64,000 bases of DNA from Cellulosilyticum ruminicola JCM 14822 (GCF_001311925.1 NZ_BBCG01000009.1:1-64000); one strand, 5' to 3'; positions 47,372-59,919 are shown, counted from the stretch's first letter. A program made the numbers and translations. The notes: generated from the letters alone by a model not told the origin.

Positions 47372-48603
47372 TTACTTTTCTAATACATTTAATCTCTTAG
47401 CAATCCACTTTGTAGTACTTGCCTGTAATAATAAGGTAATTAAGATAGTCATAAAAACCACAGATGAAATCATTTCATAATTTGCAATCCTCATAGAACT
47501 CACTACACCAGATAAAGCTGCCGGAATAACGCCTGTCTCTCTGACCCACATCATAAATAAAAGTTCATTTTTCTGCCATTTTGCTTTACGGTCCAATGCA
47601 ACACAAACTAAAATAACAATTGGTCTTGCTACAAACATTAAAATGAGTACAACTAAAACAGCTCGTGATGCATAAGAAACTAAAATATCTATATCCACTT
47701 GTGTTCCTAAAACAACGAAAATAGCCATTCTAGAAAGTGTCGCTATATTTTCTCTAAAATGTGTAGCTGATTCAAAGCTTTCTTTAGGTGCCCATAATCC
47801 AAATCTTGCTTTATTTCCTGAAATGAGTCCCGCTATAAATACAGACATATAGCCACTACCATGTAATGATTCTGCAATTTCATAAGCAAAAATAACTTCT
47901 AGTACAGAAATAATAGGTCCAAATTCTCTAAAAATCCCATAAACCTTTTCTGCTGAAGCTAACTCCGAAATAAAACCTGTAGCAATACCCACAATGGCAC
48001 CTACACACACCATAATTAAAAGTTCTATTACACTTCTACTTGCTACAAAAGTTCTTGATACAACAATTGAAATCAGTGTAGTTACCAAAATAGCACCTAC
48101 TGCATCATTAAAAGCTGATTCGCTAATAACTGTTTGTTTCAGCTTTTTTTAATGTCTACTTGGCTAAATACAGGAATCAAACTGGCTGGATCTGTAGACG
48201 CAATAATAGCACCTAATAATAAACAATATATAAATGGTACCCCAAATATTAAATAAACACCTATCCCTACAATCAACATAGAAATAACTACCCCTACTGT
48301 GGCCAATAATGCCACTGTATATTTAACTTCGCTTAATACCTTGAGCTTCACTTCCCTCCCCCCTTCATATAAGATGAATGAAGAGCCAAAGCTAACAATG
48401 ATTTCATTAGCTACTGGAAAGCTTGTCACATTGATAAAATTAAAAAATATAGGCCCAGCAATTATACCTGCTAGTAAATAAATTACTACATCTGGTATTT
48501 TAATTTTATGACTTAACCAGCCTCCTATAATTCCGATTATCCCAACGACGCCCAAAAGTACCAAAAGCTCATTGGCACTTATTGTAACATTTGTCTCATT
48601 CAT
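47372..48603 (-). CDS. CPA-type Na+/H+ antiporter (frameshifted)
   Basis: About 410 residues and eleven or twelve helices. It begins ELLVLLGVVGIIGIIGGWLS, has IPDVVIYLLAGIIAGPIFF, then AIIASTDPASLIPVFSQVD (the TDP transport-core motif). Across the frame break come TVISESAFNDAVGAILV (the Asn-Asp core pair) and WVRETGVIPAALSGVV. The break is an A7 run (48144-48150 as T on the plus strand) one base short. This is the CPA1/NhaP pattern. It is a second antiporter besides the CPA2 type at 13.9 kb. Sequencing error is likely. Confidence 0.85.
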
Positions 48604-48749
48604 AATTTTACCTCACTAAATTATTGTCTAGCTTTAACTTTTGCAATTTGAGACAAATCTATGCGTTTATCATTTATACTATTTTCTCATATTTATTTCT
48701 ATATTTTCATAGACTAAAGTTAGGACTACTTATCAATGAGGTGATTATA

Positions 48750-49350
48750 ATGAAGCGGTATTTATGTATTTTTATTAAATTTCTCTTAATATATAGCTTA
48801 CTTTTGCTATTTAGCTGTTTTCTAACATTTCCTATATTTGCCCACTCACTTACTTCTTTTTCTAACACACTTTCTCAAACCTTTATCAAACTCACACCTT
48901 GTTATAAAAAGCCAACTTCATTAAAAGATAGAGACACTTTAACACTTCAGGGAATGGGCTATGGTGAATATTTAGAAGTTAAGGTTATTGGTACTATTAA
49001 AAATGTCAAGCTTACTGGATTAGTTTATAATGAACAAACAGATTCTTTTGATGATTTTCAAACACTTGGCAGTTTTGAAACCCTTCATAATCAAACATTA
49101 GTCATTTCAACTTATTTTCCATGTGGCATGCCACATGAAAAAACTTACTTGGCAATCTCTATCTGGAGAAGAATATAGTTATATCATTGCTGAAAATGGG
49201 GAGGAAGGCTTAAAAACAATAACTTACACCCATAAAGATCCTTTTATTATGCCAGCACTTCCTACACCTCCTATGCTTCCCATAGCCTTTCGTTCACCCT
49301 CTGATATTCCTGCAATTTCAGCCCTTTACTTCATGGTGCCTCTCTTCTAA
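48750..49350 (+). CDS. Exported protein of unknown function (frameshifted)
   Basis: ATG 48750 follows GAGGTG. A signal peptide is clear (IKFLLIYSLLLLFSCFLTFP). The mature part contains a strand-rich segment (YLEVKVIGTIKNVKLTGLVY, FETLHNQTLVISTYFPCGMP). A one-base excess in the A6 run at 49138-49143 causes a stop; removing one A continues KLTWQSLSGEEYSYIIAENG and ends PFIMPALPTPPMLPIAF with a final hydrophobic tail, about 199 residues. I do not recognise the family. Confidence 0.55.
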
Positions 49351-49368
49351 GTTTGCTCACATACACAT

Positions 49369-49413
49369 AAAAAAGCTGCTAATGAAAGTCTTCCCTTCAT
49401 TAGCAGCTTTTTT
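49369..49413. terminator. Terminator hairpin
   Basis: The arms AAAAGCTGCTAATGAA and TTCATTAGCAGCTTTT with a ten-base loop, then a T run, follow the exported-protein gene. Confidence 0.8.
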
Positions 49414-49702
49414 ATAACTTGTTATTAACTATTATGCAGTTTAGTACACTACATCTAATAAACATACCATAACTGTTGCTACTTGCACTCTTATTAAGTT
49501 TGTTTGTGGGGCTAATTAACTTCTCACCTTTTATTTAATAAGCTATCTTGGGCAGTCTCTACTTTAGTTAATGTCTCAGTTACCACGCTATTATTTAAAC
49601 CAACCATTTGCTTTGTGTTAAAAGCTTGCAAAAGCATAATACATTTTACAATATTCAAGAATATTTAAATAAAATGATTAATTTTAAAAATATATAAAAA
49701 TT
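49414..49702. other. Intergenic with a short degraded coding trace
   Basis: On the minus strand about 36 codons read QAFNTKQMVGLNNSVVTETL and continue TKVETAQDSLLNKR to a stop near 49520. No start signal or family could be assigned. Nothing else is visible. Confidence 0.25.
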
Positions 49703-49703
49703 A

Positions 49704-49730
49704 AGACACCAGTGTTTTATACTGATGCCT
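49704..49730 (-). terminator. ugd terminator
   Basis: The imperfect arms AGACACCAGT and ACTGATGCCT, with G-T pairs, are followed on the minus strand by TTAATTTTTATAT. Confidence 0.55.
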
Positions 49731-49738
49731 TTTTATAT

Positions 49739-51006
49739 CTAATCTCTTCTATATAAATCCCGTGTATAAACTTTTTGCTCACAATCTGCCAGCTCTGGAT
49801 TATATCGATTAGCAATGATACAATCACATTTTTCTTTAAATACTTGTAAGTTATTAATTACTTCACTGCCAAAGAACATGCTGCCTTCTTCTAAGGTTGG
49901 TTCATAAATCACCACATTTACACCTTTGCCTTTAATTCGCTTCATAACCCCTTGAATAGAACTTTGTCTAAAGTTATCACTATTAGCTTTCATAGTTAAA
50001 CGATAAATCCCTACAGTTACTTGCTTTCCAGGGATGCCATCTACTCCTATATACCTTGTTTTGAATCTTCATTATCGTAATATCCTGCTTTTTCAAGGAC
50101 ACGTTCTGCAATGAAATCTTTCCTTGTACGATTGGCATCTACTATAGCTGTCATAATATTTTGTGGCACATCACTATAGTTAGCTAAAAGTTGTTTCGTA
50201 TCTTTAGGTAAGCAATAGCCACCATATCCAAAGCTTGGATTATTGTAATGTGTACCAATTCTAGGATCAAGTCCTATTCCTTCTATAATTTCCCCACTAT
50301 TTAATCCTCTCACTTCTGCATATGTGTCTAATTCATTAAAGAAACTTACTCTAAGGGCCAAATATGTATTGGCAAACAATTTAATAGCTTCTGCTTCTGT
50401 TAAATCCGTAAATAATATTTCTACCTCTTCTTTGATAGCCCCTTCTTTTAATAAGCCGGCAAAGATTTCAGCAACAGCCATCATTTCCTCTGTTTCCGGC
50501 CTCCCTACAATAATTCGGCTTGGATAAAGATTATCATATAATGCACGGCCTTCACGTAAAAATTCAGGTGAGAAAATAATACGTTCATTATGATACTTTT
50601 CACGTACACTCTTTGTATAACCTACTGGTATCGTTGATTTAATCACAATAGTTGCTGTACTATTAAGTTTAGTCACAAGTTCAATAACCGATTCTACAGA
50701 ACTTGTATTAAAATAATTTTTAACAGGATCATAATTAGTTGGTGTTGCAATAATAATAAAATCTGCATCTTGATAAGCACTTTCGGCATCCAATGTTGCT
50801 TCCAAATTTAGCTCATGATTTTGTAAATATTCTTCAATTTCCTTATCTACAATAGGTGATTTTCTCTCATTAATAAGTGCCACTTTTTCTGGCATAATAT
50901 CTACCGCTACTACCTCGTGATGCTGTGCTAATAAAATAGCATTAGATAAGCCTACATATCCTGTACCAGCTACTGCAATCTTATACTTTTTGTTTTTTAA
51001 ACTCAT
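49739..51006 (-). CDS. ugd: UDP-glucose 6-dehydrogenase (frameshifted)
   Basis: It oxidises UDP-glucose to UDP-glucuronate for surface polysaccharides. The NAD fold reads [20 protein letters not shown]. Family segments include [75 protein letters not shown] and the active-site loop [19 protein letters not shown] with the catalytic Cys. The frame is lost near 50054; adding one G gives [20 protein letters not shown] and a 422-residue protein. The gene is alone here, away from capsule genes. Confidence 0.92.
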
Positions 51007-51225
51007 ATTAATCTCCCTCTATTAATACAAACTTTATTAATATATCTATTTTTAAATCTCGTCTTGCTTAGTACTTCTTTTATATATTCTATGATAAGTT
51101 AAACACTATGTTTTGTAAATAATATTTCCAATATTTTATATAACTAAAACAAGACCCTATTTTATCCAATATAATAATCGGTATTTTTTACACTTTTTAA
51201 CAATATATAATAATACACTTAACTT
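51007..51225. other. Intergenic
   Basis: AT-rich DNA upstream of ugd. No confident promoter or RNA structure is seen. Confidence 0.3.
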
Positions 51226-51901
51226 ATGAAGAAAGGCTTTAATAATAAACAAACGTATTACTTATTTATTAGTAACTGGATCATTTTCTAACATTTATGC
51301 AGGGCCTCTAGACACATATTCTGGTCGCTTACATAGAGAAAGAATTGCAGCCACTACAACGCCTTCTAGAACTTTGGTAACAACTGGCCCTGCTATTCAA
51401 ATTAAGCCTGACGTAAAGGTAAGTGTTTCACCTTACTCTATGACAACAGGTTCAAGCTTATATATTATAAAGCTCATATCGGTATCAAAGTAACATTAGA
51501 AGGTACATCATTCAATAATCCACATAGCACTGCAAGCTCTATGGCTTCTTATTCTGTAGCTAATACTTCAAGCTTAATCTCTCTGACTTTGATCAAGATA
51601 CTGTAGCAATCTTAGTATCTTTTACAGATACAAGTTTTAAAAACCCACAATACGCTGCTAACTCAGTCGGACCTTATCTATTATCTTCAATAAACTTAGA
51701 TGCACAAAATGATTCACTTATCTCTAGCATTTACGTAAATAGTGCTACAGAATTCATATTTGAGATTAAAACAAGCGCACTTAATAAAGCTTCTATATTT
51801 ATCCAAAAAATGATAAAATGATTAAATTACCTTTAGATGCTAATAATGCTAATGTATTTTCTACAATCCAAGATAATAGCGCTTATTTACTTAACAACTA
51901 A
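51226..51901 (+). pseudogene. Decayed secreted protein
   Basis: With small shifts the sequence reads a signal peptide (INKRITYLLVTGSFSNIYAG), then GRLHRERIAATTTPSRTLVT, IQIKPDVKVSVSPYSMTTGS, HIGIKVTLEGTSFNNPHSTA and AILVSFTDTSFKNPQYAANS, ending near DNSAYLLNN at 51901. The last two segments look like internal repeats (T-S-F-x-N-P-x-x-x-A-x-S). At least four frame changes break it. The family is unknown. Confidence 0.5.
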
Positions 51902-51982
51902 ATAGCCTACTTTTATGAAACTTTTATACTCTATATTTTTGTGCCTTCGGCACTAACTCTATGTATTAAATAGTATTGAATA

Positions 51983-52565
51983 CTAATTATTTGTTTTAAA
52001 GAACTCAATTTCTGTTTTTAATTGAGTTGTATCTTTCATAAGCTTCTCAATCTCTTCAATATTATCCACCATCGCTTCAGATACTTTATTTGTAATCTCA
52101 GTTGTAATTTGTGCTTGTTCTTGTACTTCTTTAGCTTCTTCACTAATTTCTCCTACAACACTAGCAATCTCTAAAACTGATTTATTTTGTTCTTCGATTG
52201 TTGTAAATAACTCATTAATTGCACCTGTACTACTTTGAGTTGCCTTAGTTACATCTGTAACCGCTTTCGCAAACTGGTCTGTAATCTCAAGTGTACTATC
52301 AATATTACTTACTACAGCTTTATTTACTAATTGTACTTTATCAATTTTTTGATTAATTTCTTTGATAAGGTTATCAATCACTTTTGTTTCTATACTTGTT
52401 TATTCAGATAATTTTTTAATTTCAGCAACTACTACTGCGAAGCCTTTACTACTTTCACCAGCACGGCTTGCCTCAATCGCCACATTTAATGAAAATGCAG
52501 CAAGTAAAATTACCGCAACTACTGGAATACTCGCCATTGTGATAACTTTGTCTTTAATCTAACTA
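51983..52565 (-). pseudogene. Methyl-accepting chemotaxis protein with internal deletion
   Basis: The N-terminus (IKDKVITMASIPVVAVILLA) is the usual first membrane helix of an MCP. It is joined at once to the signalling tip, NVAIEASRAGESSKGFAVVV, without sensor, second helix or HAMP. An in-frame TAA follows where Gln is expected (KKLSE-stop-TS), then the descending helix DQFAKAVTDVTKATQSSTGA and IEEQNKSVLEIASVVGEISE. The fusion and the nonsense codon show it is non-functional. There are no other chemotaxis genes in the window. Confidence 0.8.
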
Positions 52566-52711
52566 TTCCACTTTGCTTTATTGTTATTATTGTCAAGAAA
52601 CTTTTTTTGCTAATTATTTACAAATAAAAGAATTTAAATAAATTAAGATTTTACAACTTTTTCACTTTAATATATAATAATTAAATCAAATCAAACTTTA
52701 GGAGGATTATC

Positions 52712-53239
52712 TTGATTACACAAAGAATGGAACGTGTCAATCTTATCTTGAAGCACAAAAGTTTTATGGCCTATGTACATGCTATAAAAGCGTGTGAAAA
52801 CAAACGTATTTATTGTAAGCATAATATGAGTCATTTTATGGATGTGGCCAGACTAACCTATCTCAAAATACTAACAGCAGAAATTTCTTTAGATCAGTCC
52901 ATCATTTATGCCGCAGCATTACTCCATGACATCGGTAAATTTCAACAATATAAAGAAAGTATTCCTCACGAGAAAGCAAGTGCACAGTTAGCGCCAGCTA
53001 TCTTAAAGGACTGTGGCTATACAAATGCTGAAATTAAACTCATTGTACAAATGATTCGCTATCATCGCGGCTTTACTTTGGATGTAGATGACACCAATGC
53101 GCCTATAAGCGCTGAAACCAAACGCATTATAGCTCTCTTTCAAGAAGCTGATAAACAATCTAGAATGTGCTTTGCTTGCAATGCACATTCTACTTGTAAC
53201 TGGCCTAATGAAAAGAAAAATCTAGAAATTATACTTTAA
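52712..53239 (+). CDS. HD-domain phosphohydrolase in folate cluster
   Basis: A 175-residue protein starting at TTG 52712, seven bases after AGGAGGA. The HD motif set is present: an N-terminal His in YCKHNMSHFMDVARL, LLHDIGKF (His-Asp pair), and YHRGF with a later Asp in LFQEADKQS. It is followed by folP and a folB-folK fusion in the same direction. HD proteins recur next to folate genes in Clostridia and may dephosphorylate a pterin intermediate; that link is inference. Confidence 0.82.
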   Translation: MITQRMERVNLILKHKSFMAYVHAIKACENKRIYCKHNMSHFMDVARLTYLKILTAEISLDQSIIYAAALLHDIGKFQQYKESIPHEKASAQLAPAILKDCGYTNAEIKLIVQMIRYHRGFTLDVDDTNAPISAETKRIIALFQEADKQSRMCFACNAHSTCNWPNEKKNLEIIL

Positions 53240-53299
53240 AGGAACCTTTATATAGGAAATTATCATTATAAAACAATTATGTATAGGAGTGTATGACAA

Positions 53300-54105
53300 G
53301 TGATTATCGGTAATAAAAATTTTGATACAAAGCATCATGCTTACATTATGGGAATTTTAAATGTTACACCCGATTCCTTCTCTGATGGTGGCAAATACAA
53401 CAACTTAGATGCTGCCTTAAAACATGCTGAACAAATGATATTAGAAGGGGTAGATATTATTGATATAGGTGGCGAATCTACAAGACCAGGCTATACCCAG
53501 ATTTCTGACGCAGAAGAAATTGAAAGAGTCTGCAAAGTTATCGAAGCACTTAAATCACGTTTTGATACGCCTTTATCCATCGACACTTATAAAAGTAAAG
53601 TAGCCTTTAGTGCCATCTCTTCTGGCATTGATTTAATTAATGATATATGGGGCTTTAAATATGATGCTAATATGGCATCCATTGTAGCCACTGCTGGGGT
53701 CGCTTGCTGCCTAATGCATAATCGCACTACAGACAGTTATAACAATCTTATGGAAGATGTTTTATCAGATTTACAAGAAAGCATCAACCTTGCTTTAAGC
53801 GCAGGCATTGCGAAAGATAAAATCTTAGTAGATCCAGGCATTGGATTTGCCAAAGACTATGAGACTAACTTAAAAGTTATGCAGCAAGTAGAGCGTTTAC
53901 AAACTTTAGGTTATCCAATCTTACTAGGTGCTTCAAAAAATCTATGATTGGCCTTGCTTTAAACTTGCCTGCTGATGAACGTATCGAAGGTACTATAGCC
54001 ACAACTATTATGGGACTTATGAAAGGCTGCTGCTTCTTTAGAGTACATAATGTAAAAGAAAATAAACGTGCCCTCCTTATGAGTGAGGCTATCTTAAACG
54101 CTTAA
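53300..54105 (+). CDS. folP: Dihydropteroate synthase (frameshifted)
   Basis: It joins p-aminobenzoate to the pterin pyrophosphate; it is the sulfonamide target. GTG 53300 is the start, with AGGAG at 53285-53289. Conserved blocks are AYIMGILNVTPDSFSDGGKY, IIDIGGESTRPGYTQIS, LSIDTYKSKVA, LINDIWGFKYD, ACCLMHNR, KILVDPGIGFAKDYE and ILLGASKKSMIG. The last block needs one more A in the run at 53935-53940. Correction gives 268 residues ending EAILNA. The gene is normally essential without external folate, so a base-call error is likely. Confidence 0.92.
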
Positions 54106-54121
54106 TTAACCGAGGTATATC

Positions 54122-54937
54122 ATGGATCAAATCAAAATTACTAATCTAGAAGTTTTTGCAAACCATGGCGTTTTTAAAGAAGAAAATGTACTTGGACAAA
54201 AATTTATTATAAATGCTACCCTTTTTACTTCTGTAAGAAAAGCTGGATTAAAAGATGATTTAACCGCTTCTATTCATTACGGTGAAGTGGCTGGATTCAT
54301 TACAAAGTTTATGAAAGAAAACACTTATCAGCTTATTGAAACCGTAACAGAACATTTAGCTCATAAACTACTTTTAAACTTTAAAAATCTTGAAGAAATC
54401 ACATTAGAGATTAAAAAACCTTGGGCACCTATTGGTCTACCTGTAGATTATGTTTCCGTGTGCCTCACCAGAAAATGGCATACAGCTATCATTGCTTTAG
54501 GTTCTAATATAGGCAATACAAAAAACTATTTAGAGGAAGCCATTTTAGCACTTAAACAAAATCCTAACTGTGAGGTCACTAAGGTTTCTGATTTTATTTG
54601 TACAAAGCCAGTAGGCTATCTTGAACAAGATGATTTCTTAAATGCCTGCCTCGAACTACGTACATTACTTCCACCAGATGAATTACTAGATTTATTGCAT
54701 GAGATTGAAGGTGCTGCAGGACGTGAACGCCTTATTCACTGGGGACCTCGTACTTTAGATTTAGATATCATCTTTTATGATGATTTAATCACAGATTCCC
54801 CACAGCTTATTATTCCTCATCCGGAAATGCATAAAAGAGGCTTTGTCCTAGAACCCCTTGCACAGATTTCACCTTATAAAGTTCACCCGCTTTTAAGGCA
54901 GAGAATCGTTGATTTACTTGCTAACTTAAATAATTAG
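54122..54937 (+). CDS. FolB-FolK fusion: dihydroneopterin aldolase / HPPK
   Basis: A 271-residue bifunctional enzyme. Residues 1-118 are dihydroneopterin aldolase (ITNLEVFANHGVFKEENVLG, IHYGEVAGF, LIETVTEHLAHKLL, then KKPWAPIG). Residues about 122-271 are the pyrophosphokinase (AIIALGSNIGNTKNYLEEAI, KPVGYLEQDDFLNACLEL, RERLIHWGPRTLDLDIIFYD, IPHPEMHKRGFVLEPLAQI). It starts 16 bases after folP, behind GAGG. It carries out the two steps that prepare the pterin for FolP. Confidence 0.93.
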   Translation: MDQIKITNLEVFANHGVFKEENVLGQKFIINATLFTSVRKAGLKDDLTASIHYGEVAGFITKFMKENTYQLIETVTEHLAHKLLLNFKNLEEITLEIKKPWAPIGLPVDYVSVCLTRKWHTAIIALGSNIGNTKNYLEEAILALKQNPNCEVTKVSDFICTKPVGYLEQDDFLNACLELRTLLPPDELLDLLHEIEGAAGRERLIHWGPRTLDLDIIFYDDLITDSPQLIIPHPEMHKRGFVLEPLAQISPYKVHPLLRQRIVDLLANLNN

Positions 54938-54985
54938 GACCTTTTAAAGTAAAAAGAATCACCTTTATAACATCCCAAATAATCA

Positions 54986-55030
54986 AAAAAGAAGCTATAG
55001 TGCATGCTTTCCTTCACCATAGCTTCTTTT
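54986..55030 (+). terminator. Terminator of the folate cluster
   Basis: The arms AAAAGAAGCTATAGTG and CACCATAGCTTCTTTT, then a T-rich tail, follow the folB-folK gene. Confidence 0.8.
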
Positions 55031-55071
55031 TCTTTATCTATTCACTTAATATGAATCTATTTCATCGTTTA

Positions 55072-55929
55072 TTAAATATGATTTGCTACTTCAAAAGCAT
55101 CCCAAATGCTGTACATGATATTAGCAACTTTTTTAGCTTTTGTAATTGGTTCATAACGTGTCACACGTTCTCTAGCTGCTTGTGGATTAACAACACAGTT
55201 AATCATAGAGAATTCTTGAATACGTCCCATACAAGCTCCTTGACAAGAAATACATGGTCGCACTTCACAGTATCTATTTGTACGTAATTTATTAACGTAA
55301 TCAAGATCTGCGAGTACTGGTCTACCTAAACTGATGATATCACAATCTCCATTTTCAAATGCTTCTAAAGCCATATCAAAATTATCCATATGCACCAACA
55401 TCTATATCTAATGCATCATAGCCATATTGTACTAATAATTTAGCGGCTTCTAAACCTTCTTCAATGTCACGGCCTTTTCCTTCAAATTCTTCTCCTAGAA
55501 GTGCTCCTTCACGCCAATCTTTAATCATACTCTTCACACTGAAGCGAAGTGCTACTGGGAAATCTTCTCCACATCTTAATTTGATTCTTCTACAATTTCT
55601 CTAGCTAAACGTAAGCGTTTTTCAAGGCTTCCACCATACTCATCTGTTCTTTGATTAAACATAGAAATAGCGAATTGGTCAATTAAATAGCTTTCGTGTA
55701 CAGCATGAATTTCAACCTCATCAAATCCGACACGTTTTGCATTAAAAGCACCATCTCCGAAAGATTTTATAATGCTTCTAATCTCCTCTTTTGTTAAAGG
55801 ACGACAAGTTTTATTAAGCCAGCGGTGTAGAATAGCTGATGGTGCTACCGGTGGAAATTCTCCTAAGTTTGTAGGAATAGTTACACGACCAAATCCACCT
55901 TGTATATCAGCAAGTCCTAAAGTTCCCAT
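55072..55929 (-). pseudogene. Old yellow enzyme family oxidoreductase remnant
   Basis: The start is truncated at MGTLGLADIQGG. Barrel motifs follow: RPLTKEEIRSIIKSFGDGAF, FDEVEIHAVHESYLIDQF, NQRTDEYGGSLEKRLRLARE. After a frameshift come FPVALRFSVKSMIKDW and YGYDALDIDVG. The sequence then jumps over roughly 60 residues to FDMALEAFENGDCDIISLGR and LADLDYVNKL. CISCQGACMGR and CVVNPQAARE are part of the 4Fe-4S site of BaiCD/2,4-dienoyl-CoA reductase types. It ends where the second flavin domain should begin. Four kinds of damage make it a clear pseudogene. Confidence 0.8.
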
Positions 55930-56617
55930 TTTATCTTCTCCTTAAAAGGAATGGCCTTTAAATGAGTCATATTGAAATCTTTCTTTACAAAATCAGGTAA
56001 AAGGCCACACCCATCTTCTTTCTACATAATTTATGTTGAAAATTAATATCTGCCGTCTTAGCAATAATATTAGCTTCAAAACCTTTCATATGACAGCACT
56101 TTCTAAGCTCATGATACATTGTAAAATGCTCAGCACACTGCAACTTGCTGCCTTATCACTTTTGATTCCTAGTTTCTGCCAGCTCCCTATGATAAAATCC
56201 ATATTCTAGCATTGAAGCTAAAAGAAGCTGCTTCACTTCCTCATTGCTATATTCACAAAGTTCCACTTTAATCTGTGAATTCTTCTTCATAAATATTTGA
56301 AGCTGCTCAAAAGGCATCACATTAAATGCACCACAGGCACATCCTACACGCAATTTCACCTCTTAATCTTTAAACTGTTCCATTTCATTTTGAATCTCTT
56401 CAAACTGTTCAATAAGTCCTTCAGAGCGTTTGTGTAATAATTCTGCTCCTGCTGTTGGGGTAACCCCATGTTGATTTCTCTCAAATAAAGTAATATCTAA
56501 TTTCTTTTCTAACGTTCTAATAATGCTTCCTAAGCCTTGTGGCTTAATATATAAGTTTTTGGCAGCACGGTTAATGCTACGCATTTCATATACTGTTTCA
56601 AAACTTTTTAAATCCAT
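55930..56617 (-). pseudogene. LysR-family regulator remnant
   Basis: The HTH is intact from ATG 56617 (MDLKSFETVYEMRSINRAAK, then YIKPQGLGSIIRTLEKKLDI). An in-frame TAA at 56363-56365 interrupts before VKLRVGCACGAFNVMPFEQL. Beyond 56156 further frame changes lead to KGFEANIIAKTADINFQHKL and KAIPFKEKIKWEL, which runs into the truncated oxidoreductase. Regulator and target were probably an adjacent functional pair that decayed together. Confidence 0.75.
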
Positions 56618-56726
56618 AAGATTCACACACTTCTCAAAATTTTCTATAAACTTATAATTTTTATATAATACAAAATTTTCCACTACATAAAATTTATTCA
56701 ATAGTCATTTATAATATTGGTAAACA

Positions 56727-56791
56727 AAAAATAGCATAACACATATTTTTAAGATTTTAAGAACACTTAATTTTTGTGTTATGCTACTTTT
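56727..56791 (-). terminator. Terminator of the CE1 esterase gene
   Basis: The arms AAATAGCATAACACA and TGTGTTATGCTACTTT pair across a 32-base loop, directly behind the esterase gene on its strand. Confidence 0.65.
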
Positions 56792-56817
56792 AAACAACTT
56801 ATTATTTTATTAGACTA

Positions 56818-58744
<1,927 letters not shown>

Positions 58745-59122
58745 GTGAATAAAGCAGATTTAAGTATACCTCAAAATAATTCTAAAAATTTCGAACGTTT
58801 ACAAGTCATCACCACCTATATTAGCTTACATTATCACGAAAAAATCACCCTTTCCGATATTAGTAAAACCGTTTATATTACACCTCAGCATCTGTGCCGT
58901 TTTTTTAAAAATATGACCACTATGAGCATTATCACTTATATTAATCATTATCGACTAAGACAAGCCTGTCATCTTTTAGAAACTAGTAACCTTAGCATTA
59001 CAACCATTGCATTAATGTGCGGCTTTGATAATGTCAGTTATTTCAACCGCCTTTTTAAAGGCTATTTTCATTGTACACCTCGCCATTTTCGTATAACCTC
59101 ACAGAATTCTAAGCATCTCTAA
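58745..59122 (+). CDS. AraC-family HTH protein, DNA-binding domain only
   Basis: A 125-residue protein starting at GTG 58745 after AAAGGAGG. Residues about 18-115 are the double helix-turn-helix of AraC regulators (VITTYISLHYHEKITLSDIS, VYITPQHLCRFFKNMTTMSI, IALMCGFDNVSYFNRLFKGY, then CTPRHFR). The sensory cupin domain that normally precedes it is missing, so this is either a short free-standing regulator or a truncated one. It is divergent from the secreted esterase, which it may control. Confidence 0.75.
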   Translation: MNKADLSIPQNNSKNFERLQVITTYISLHYHEKITLSDISKTVYITPQHLCRFFKNMTTMSIITYINHYRLRQACHLLETSNLSITTIALMCGFDNVSYFNRLFKGYFHCTPRHFRITSQNSKHL

Positions 59123-59189
59123 AAACTGGTTCATCCCCTAAAGTTTATAAAAAGGGCTATCTTGAAACCGTTTTCAGTCTCTGATATGC

Positions 59190-59500
59190 ACCCTTTTAGG
59201 TAGACAAGTGATTCAACCACAATATATTGCTGAAAATATACTAGATCGTCAATTCAATGCAGATACTCCAAATGAAAAATAGCTTACAGATGTAACAGAA
59301 TTTCACTATTATGTAGGTATTGCGAAACGTAAAGTTTATTTAAGTGCCATACTCAATCTATATGATAGATGTATTGTATCCTATGTTATAAATGACCGTA
59401 ACAATAATGCATTGTTCTTTAATACCTTATAAAGCAACAGAAAACAACCTTAATACTCACCCACTATTTCATTCAGATAGGGGATTTCAATACATAAGCC
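59190..59500 (+). pseudogene. IS3-family transposase fragment
   Basis: The frame reads YIAENILDRQFNADTPNEK, a stop where Trp is expected, then LTDVTEFHYYVGIAKRKVYL and SAILNLYDRCIVSYVINDRN with NNALFFNTL. After more stops there is LFHSDRGFQY in another frame. This is the rve catalytic core of an IS3 element (first Asp in LTDVTEF, second near HSDRG). Ends are not found. Confidence 0.72.
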
Positions 59501-59680
59501 TTCGAAAAGCTGCACCTTTGTTTGCCCTAAATCTGCACTGCGCTCTTCGGTATTTTCTTGCTTCTCCCTAAGTCTAAGCTTTAGCTTCTAAAAAACTTTA
59601 ATGAATATAAATGCCAGTATACAAACACCTATTAGAAGTAGAAGTTTTTTAGATTAATACGATGAATAAAGTGCAATCTT
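59501..59680. other. Degraded stretch between IS fragments
   Basis: No reading frame of note. It is probably eroded insertion-sequence DNA. Confidence 0.3.
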
Positions 59681-59851
59681 TTACCTGTTGCTTCCCAAAG
59701 ATAAAATTAAACGTATAAGTGTTTCAAAGTCAAACTTTCTTTGACGCATAAAACAACCTTTTTCCAGAGTAGAAAATTTCTGAGGGTTGCTACTCATTTC
59801 TTTTATAATTTCTATTAAACAATTTTTTAGTTCATTTGCGTGTATATTCAT
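59681..59851 (-). pseudogene. IS4-family transposase N-terminal fragment
   Basis: A 56-codon frame from ATG 59851 with GAGGAGGTG upstream: MNIHANELKNCLIEIIKEMS, then FMRQRKFDFETLIRLILSLG and SNR before a stop. The R-x-R-K-x-x-F-x-x-x-I-x-x-I-L segment is typical for the start of IS4/IS4Sa transposases. The catalytic part is missing. Confidence 0.55.
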
Positions 59852-59919
59852 CACAACACCTCCTCAACGAGGAGGCTTCGCCGTAAATTTTCTATACTTT
59901 GTCAAGCTTTTTTCGCACA

